Assembly (NCBI GenBank): GCA_018971775.1 | Contig: JAGXAB010000002.1 | Location: 100,037-164,036 of the forward strand | Length of the DNA stretch: 64,000 bases | Direction: 5' to 3' | Origin: Cyanobacteria bacterium REEB67 | GTDB taxonomy: Bacteria; Cyanobacteriota; Vampirovibrionia; Obscuribacterales; Obscuribacteraceae | Shown: in pieces, positions 60,146 to 64,000 of the stretch | How positions within the stretch are numbered: position 1 is the stretch's first letter | Layout: each line of letters opens with the position of its first letter | The notes under the pieces: generated by a model | What the model was told of the DNA's origin: nothing | The model's input: the letters and a program-made list of their open reading frames with translations, nothing else | The model's database searches: none | Translations under genes and position numbers: made by a program

Positions 60146-62578
60146 ATGAGTTTTGATAGGCTACCCCTGGCACTAGCCCTGAGCTTGACTATTCTAAGCG
60201 GCACATTTTTGCCGCCGACCACGGCCTTCGCCGCAAACGTTTCGCAAAAAAGTCTGCCGCTAAATATCGCCGGCTATGTGACCAAGGCGGACAACAACCA
60301 GTCTCCGGAAGATTCACTCAAGGCCTTGCGCGCTCAGGACTACCCGATCTACCTCGCCGCTAAAGATGACAGTGATAAAACGGCCGCCAAGGAAAGCTCG
60401 GGTGATAGCGATGCCAGAGGCGACGGCAAGCCGGATCCTAAAAAAGAAAAAGCGGCAAAGAAGGCTGCCAAAGATAAAGAAGCCCAGGATAAAAAAGACG
60501 TCAGAGATTTAAAAGAGCAGAAAGACCTGAAAGATCAAAAGGATCAAAAAGATCAAAAAGATAAAAAAGAAAAATCAGCCGACACTGATCTAGAAAAAGA
60601 GAAAGAGAAGAAGAAAAACAAAAAAGAAGGTGGCGAAAAAGCTGGCGAGCAAAAAAGCGAAGGCAAGCCGGTCCAGAAATCGGAAGCAAAATCCGAGACA
60701 AAAGCTGAGGGCCAGGCGGAACAAAGAGCCAATTTGAAAGCCGATGCCAAGAATACGGGTACGCCGGTGTTTGTGCCGGACGACGCTTTGATCAGCGTCT
60801 TGAAGGACGTCAACCGTGCCCTCGCCGACAGTCAGACCGAAGCAGTCGCCAAAGTCGAAAATGCCAACGAAAAATTGATTTTGAGTATGGCTCAGGAGAT
60901 TTTCAGCAAAGCGCTGACCGAGCCTAATCTCAATGCCAATCGCATCTTGCCCCGAGATGATGAGCATCAAGCAAAAACTCAGCTCACCGCAGAATCATGG
61001 TCTTCGGGAGACGTAGAAGTAAACGACAAATTGCGCGGCTCGATGGCGGCCGTTTGGGCAAAAAGAATCGGCGGGCTGGTGACCGTGACCATCGCTGGTG
61101 ACGCCGGTCAGCGCAAAACCGCCGAAGGCGCTCCAATCGGAGAGTTCATGGTGCTGCTCACCGCCCATTCACCGGTGCAAAAAGGATTTGATATTCAAAG
61201 TCAGGCCGATGTCACGTTCTGGATCGGCAAACTAAACTCAATAACGATTGAGGCAAATTGCGTGCCGAGCGAAGGCGACGGTGAAAAAGTAGAGGCTTCC
61301 TCAAATAGCGAAAACGCCTCACCAAGCCCAGCCGGCAGTGAGGCAAAAAAAAAATCAATAGTCTCTCTCAGGCCGCTGCTGACAAATCGCTACCGTAATC
61401 ATTACGCTGTCTTGCTGGCGGCCGACATCGAGTCGCAGAAAGAACTGGCGGCCGCGGCTGCTGCCGCCGATCAAGCTGAAAGCGAGCGCGCCGCTGCAGC
61501 CGGGGACGAAGGTCCGGCCGCTCAGTCCACAGAAAAAATGGCGGCAAGCGGAGACGATGCAGCCCCCGTAGAAAGTGGCGAAAAAAGCACGCAAGGCGAA
61601 AAAGCCGCTGCCGAACCAAAAAGCGACCGCCTAACAAAGTCTGAGAAAACAGTCGTGGCGGCACGCAACGGTGACGATACACGCCAGGCAGCCAATAACG
61701 GCGACGGTCACCGCGTCAGTCTGGCCTCCAAGACCACTGCTAAAAACGTGGCCGGTGCAACAACGGCAGCGGCAGTGGTCGAAGGGCCGCATTTCAATTT
61801 CCCCAGCGCCAGCTCCACCCTGCTCATGCCGGATAAGGCCCTGGCCGGGCAATATGTAACGGTGGCATTGCTGGACAGAGCCCGGCATCCCGAGCCAAAC
61901 GTTGAGCTCAGCTTCAACGGTGCTTCGCTCACAACCGACAGTGCCGGTCAGGCCGTCTACCAGCTCCCGGAAGACACACCGCCGGGCCGCTCCCTCAATA
62001 TCGCCCTTTCATCCAGGCCGGATGAAATCCCTTCTACTCTCGAAGTTTTTCAACCACTCAATATCACCACCGGTCAAGCGCCGCGCCTCGACAGACTCTC
62101 GCCCCTGGCCGTCAAAAATAGTGTCATGACGGTGGAAGGTCACAACTTCGATGGTCTGGCTCACAACAATACCGTGATCATCGATGGTTCGCAGGAAGGC
62201 AAGATCGTCTCGGCCTCTCCGTTTCAGCTAAAATTTGTCATCCCGGAAGGCCTGACGCCGGGTCCGCATTCCCTGTGCATCAGCACCGATGGCATGCGCA
62301 GCAATCTCGGCGGTTTCGACTATGCCGATACACAAGTGACAGTGGACGGCAAGGACAACGGCAAGGAAAACGCACAGATCCGATTGATGATAAAAGTACT
62401 GGGAACGGCAGCCAAACTGAATATAAAAGTACTCAATCAAACACCGGATGTGGTGAGATTGAATCGCGGCGCCGAAATGACTGTCACCAGCAGCGGTGGC
62501 GTAGACAACAATGTGATCTTGCCGGCAGTGCGCGGCAAAAAAGGTCCATACAAAATCGATACTCAAATCGAAATGTAA
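60146..62578 (+). CDS. Large secreted protein with Lys/Glu-rich region and TIG/IPT-like domain
   Basis: 810 residues, 9 bases after the M23 peptidase. A signal peptide (LALALSLTILSGTFLPPTTAFAA) is followed by a charged region (about 75-205) of Lys/Glu/Asp/Gln repeats, including KDQ units encoded by 9-bp tandem repeats. A mixed domain follows (about 210-410) with the beta-strand run GGLVTVTIAGDAGQRKT. An Ala/Glu/Lys-rich linker (about 425-560) leads to C-terminal beta-sandwich units, of which LDRLSPLAVKNSVMTVEGHNFDG...GPHSLCIST (about 650-720) matches an IPT/TIG fold. A cell-surface or periplasmic structural role is likely. Confidence 0.75.
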   Translation: MSFDRLPLALALSLTILSGTFLPPTTAFAANVSQKSLPLNIAGYVTKADNNQSPEDSLKALRAQDYPIYLAAKDDSDKTAAKESSGDSDARGDGKPDPKKEKAAKKAAKDKEAQDKKDVRDLKEQKDLKDQKDQKDQKDKKEKSADTDLEKEKEKKKNKKEGGEKAGEQKSEGKPVQKSEAKSETKAEGQAEQRANLKADAKNTGTPVFVPDDALISVLKDVNRALADSQTEAVAKVENANEKLILSMAQEIFSKALTEPNLNANRILPRDDEHQAKTQLTAESWSSGDVEVNDKLRGSMAAVWAKRIGGLVTVTIAGDAGQRKTAEGAPIGEFMVLLTAHSPVQKGFDIQSQADVTFWIGKLNSITIEANCVPSEGDGEKVEASSNSENASPSPAGSEAKKKSIVSLRPLLTNRYRNHYAVLLAADIESQKELAAAAAAADQAESERAAAAGDEGPAAQSTEKMAASGDDAAPVESGEKSTQGEKAAAEPKSDRLTKSEKTVVAARNGDDTRQAANNGDGHRVSLASKTTAKNVAGATTAAAVVEGPHFNFPSASSTLLMPDKALAGQYVTVALLDRARHPEPNVELSFNGASLTTDSAGQAVYQLPEDTPPGRSLNIALSSRPDEIPSTLEVFQPLNITTGQAPRLDRLSPLAVKNSVMTVEGHNFDGLAHNNTVIIDGSQEGKIVSASPFQLKFVIPEGLTPGPHSLCISTDGMRSNLGGFDYADTQVTVDGKDNGKENAQIRLMIKVLGTAAKLNIKVLNQTPDVVRLNRGAEMTVTSSGGVDNNVILPAVRGKKGPYKIDTQIEM
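60533..60568 (+). repeat. 9-bp tandem repeat, four copies
   Basis: GATCAAAAA-like units repeat four times (GATCAAAAG, GATCAAAAA, GATCAAAAA, GATAAAAAA) and encode DQK DQK DQK DKK in the charged region. Length changes by slippage would stay in frame. Confidence 0.7.
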
Positions 62579-62613
62579 TCCGGATTTGATTTTTAGCAGC
62601 AGCAGGCATCCCG

Positions 62614-63930
62614 ATGAGAACCGAAACGAAATTGAAGCTCGCGACTAATGTCGGCAAGGCCCGCTACAAAGAATCACTCAGTCACGGAGCGCGTATCGAA
62701 AGCGTCATTCCGGGAGGAGTCGATAGCCCCTTCCGGGCTTTTAATGAAGTAGGCGGTCAGGCTGTATTTTTTTCGCGTGCAAAAGGCTCCAGGCTCTTCG
62801 ACCTGGACAATAACACCTATATCGATTATCTCGGCGCCTGGGGACCGGCAATACTCGGCCATTGTCCCGACGCAGTCGTAAAAGCCTGTCAGGAAGCGCT
62901 TGCCCTTGGTCCGGTCTTCGGTTCGCCTCACACCCTCGAACTACGGATGGCCGAGCAAGTGATTAAGGCCTGTCCCTCGATCGAAAAAATTCGCTTCGTC
63001 AGCTCCGGTACTGAAGCTGTGATGAGCGCCATCCGCCTTGCTCGGGGCTATAGTGGCAAGGAAAAAATGATCATGTTCGAGGGTTGCTATCACGGTCACT
63101 GCGATCCGGTACTGGCCAGCAACGCTCACAAATCGTCGAGCGGCATACCGGAAGGTTCGCGCACAGCGACGCTACAGGCCAGATTTAACGATCTGGAATC
63201 GGTGGAGGCGCTCTTTCAAGCTCATCCGGACGAAATCGGAGTGGTGATTGTCGAGCCTGTCGCCGGCTCGATGGGTGTCGTGCCACCGGCCCCGGATTTT
63301 CTCCCCGGCCTGCGTCAGCTCTGCGACCGCTACAATGCCGTCTTGATCCTCGATGAAGTAATTACCGGCTTCCGCCTCGCCCTGGGCGGCGCCCAGAGCG
63401 TCTACGGCGTCATACCGGACCTTACTTGCTTCGGCAAAGCACTGGGCGGCGGCATGCCTATTGGCGCCTACGGCGGCAAAAAGGAAATCATGGAGCGCCT
63501 CATCCCTGACGGCGATGTTTATCAAGCCGGCACTTTTTCCGGCAACCCTGTCACCATGGCCGGTGGCATAGCGACGATCGAGCTATTAGCGGATCCCTCC
63601 GTCTACGAGCGCCTGGAAGCGCGCAGCGCGCAGCTCTTCAGTGGGCTGGCCGAAACGGTCGAGCGACTGGCCCTGCCGATCCAATTACAAAGAGCCGGCT
63701 CGATGTTCGCCATCATGTTCAGCGCCAAACCGGTGCGAAACTTTCAGGATTCACTATCTGTCGATCATGAAGCATTTAGCCTCTTTTTCCACCACCTCCT
63801 CGATAACGGCGTTTACCTGCCTCCCTCCGGCATAGATGCCGCCTGCATGTCGGCTGCTCACACAGAGCAGGACGTCGAGCAGAGCGTAAAAGTGATGACA
63901 GAAGGCCTGAAACTAGCCCTGGCCATGTAA
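62614..63930 (+). CDS. hemL: Glutamate-1-semialdehyde 2,1-aminomutase
   Basis: 438 residues. It converts glutamate-1-semialdehyde to 5-aminolevulinate in the C5 haem pathway. It belongs to class III PLP enzymes, with Schiff-base Lys275 in TCFGKALGGGMPIGAYGG, SSGTEAVMSAIRLARG (130-145) as the phosphate loop, and DEVITGFR. The start SRELYKE-type region appears as KARYKESLSHGARIESVIPGGVDSPFRAF, as expected. It follows the secreted cluster by 35 bases on the same strand but belongs to another process. It shows the organism makes haem by the C5 route. Confidence 0.97.
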   Translation: MRTETKLKLATNVGKARYKESLSHGARIESVIPGGVDSPFRAFNEVGGQAVFFSRAKGSRLFDLDNNTYIDYLGAWGPAILGHCPDAVVKACQEALALGPVFGSPHTLELRMAEQVIKACPSIEKIRFVSSGTEAVMSAIRLARGYSGKEKMIMFEGCYHGHCDPVLASNAHKSSSGIPEGSRTATLQARFNDLESVEALFQAHPDEIGVVIVEPVAGSMGVVPPAPDFLPGLRQLCDRYNAVLILDEVITGFRLALGGAQSVYGVIPDLTCFGKALGGGMPIGAYGGKKEIMERLIPDGDVYQAGTFSGNPVTMAGGIATIELLADPSVYERLEARSAQLFSGLAETVERLALPIQLQRAGSMFAIMFSAKPVRNFQDSLSVDHEAFSLFFHHLLDNGVYLPPSGIDAACMSAAHTEQDVEQSVKVMTEGLKLALAM

Positions 63931-63977
63931 ACGACCGACATGCAAAGTCCCGAGTGTGGCAAAAAGCGGGCATAAAA

Positions 63978-64000
63978 ATGAGCAAAATACTTTGGCTCTG
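63978..64000 (+). CDS. Possible partial gene at the right edge
   Basis: An ATG 47 bases after hemL opens MSKILWL before the window ends. No Shine-Dalgarno is evident and only seven codons are seen, so this is tentative. Confidence 0.3.

Overview
This 64 kb window is chromosomal DNA of moderate GC from a Gram-negative-type bacterium. It carries the C5 haem gene hemL, an arginase, a cytochrome c6-like protein, LexA, an ABC1/UbiB-like kinase next to a PP2C phosphatase and an FHA protein, and several secreted Ser/Thr/Ala/Pro-rich proteins. It has no photosynthesis gene, rRNA gene or mobile element. The mix fits best a non-photosynthetic relative of Cyanobacteria (Vampirovibrionia/Melainabacteria, perhaps Obscuribacterales). 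That placement is inference from gene content and style, because there is no marker here that settles it. Several housekeeping proteins (NadD, YqeK, RqcH, LexA, Maf, the ABC1 kinase) carry hydrophilic low-complexity inserts or long linkers.

Layout. 1-2 kb: two tandem paralogous membrane proteins (one cut by the window edge) and a secreted metzincin protease gene broken by a one-base frameshift. 2-6.2 kb: an operon for class III aminotransferase, aldehyde dehydrogenase and acyl-CoA dehydrogenase, probably catabolism of GABA or 5-aminovalerate. 6.5-9.7 kb: a coupled methyltransferase, FAD oxidoreductase and type III polyketide synthase cassette, followed by a convergent c-type cytochrome. 10-15 kb: AI-2E-family permease, heavy-metal P-type ATPase, an unknown protein, a RelE/Phd-type toxin-antitoxin pair and a small secreted protein. 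15-24 kb: proteostasis block lon, clpX, clpP, tig (read in the order tig-clpP-clpX-lon, as in E. coli), then tRNA-Gly(GCC), a Gfo/Idh oxidoreductase and HU. 24-28 kb: alr, nadD, yqeK and a TonB-C-like secreted protein. 28-34 kb: ssb, a sodium/solute symporter with a small membrane partner, a response regulator, a diguanylate cyclase and a large secreted protein. 34-43 kb: clpB, thioesterase, TPR protein, larC, dus and a small membrane protein overlapping dus. 43-50 kb: gmk-rpoZ, rqcH, lexA facing away from recQ, and arginase. 50-54 kb: coiled-coil protein, ABC1 kinase, PP2C phosphatase and FHA protein. 54-64 kb: maf, a divergent S-adenosylhomocysteinase-like protein, three large secreted envelope proteins including an M23 peptidase, and hemL.

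How it works together. Protein quality control dominates: Lon, ClpXP, trigger factor, ClpB and the ribosome-associated quality-control factor RqcH all lie within 30 kb. The least ordinary parts are the ABC1-PP2C-FHA set (a possible kinase/phosphatase/phospho-reader module), the SAHH-like protein preceded by tandem four-codon mini-ORFs, the type III PKS cassette, the histidine-rich tail on trigger factor and the three-gene secreted cluster upstream of hemL. No CRISPR array, prophage, insertion sequence or obvious genomic island was seen.
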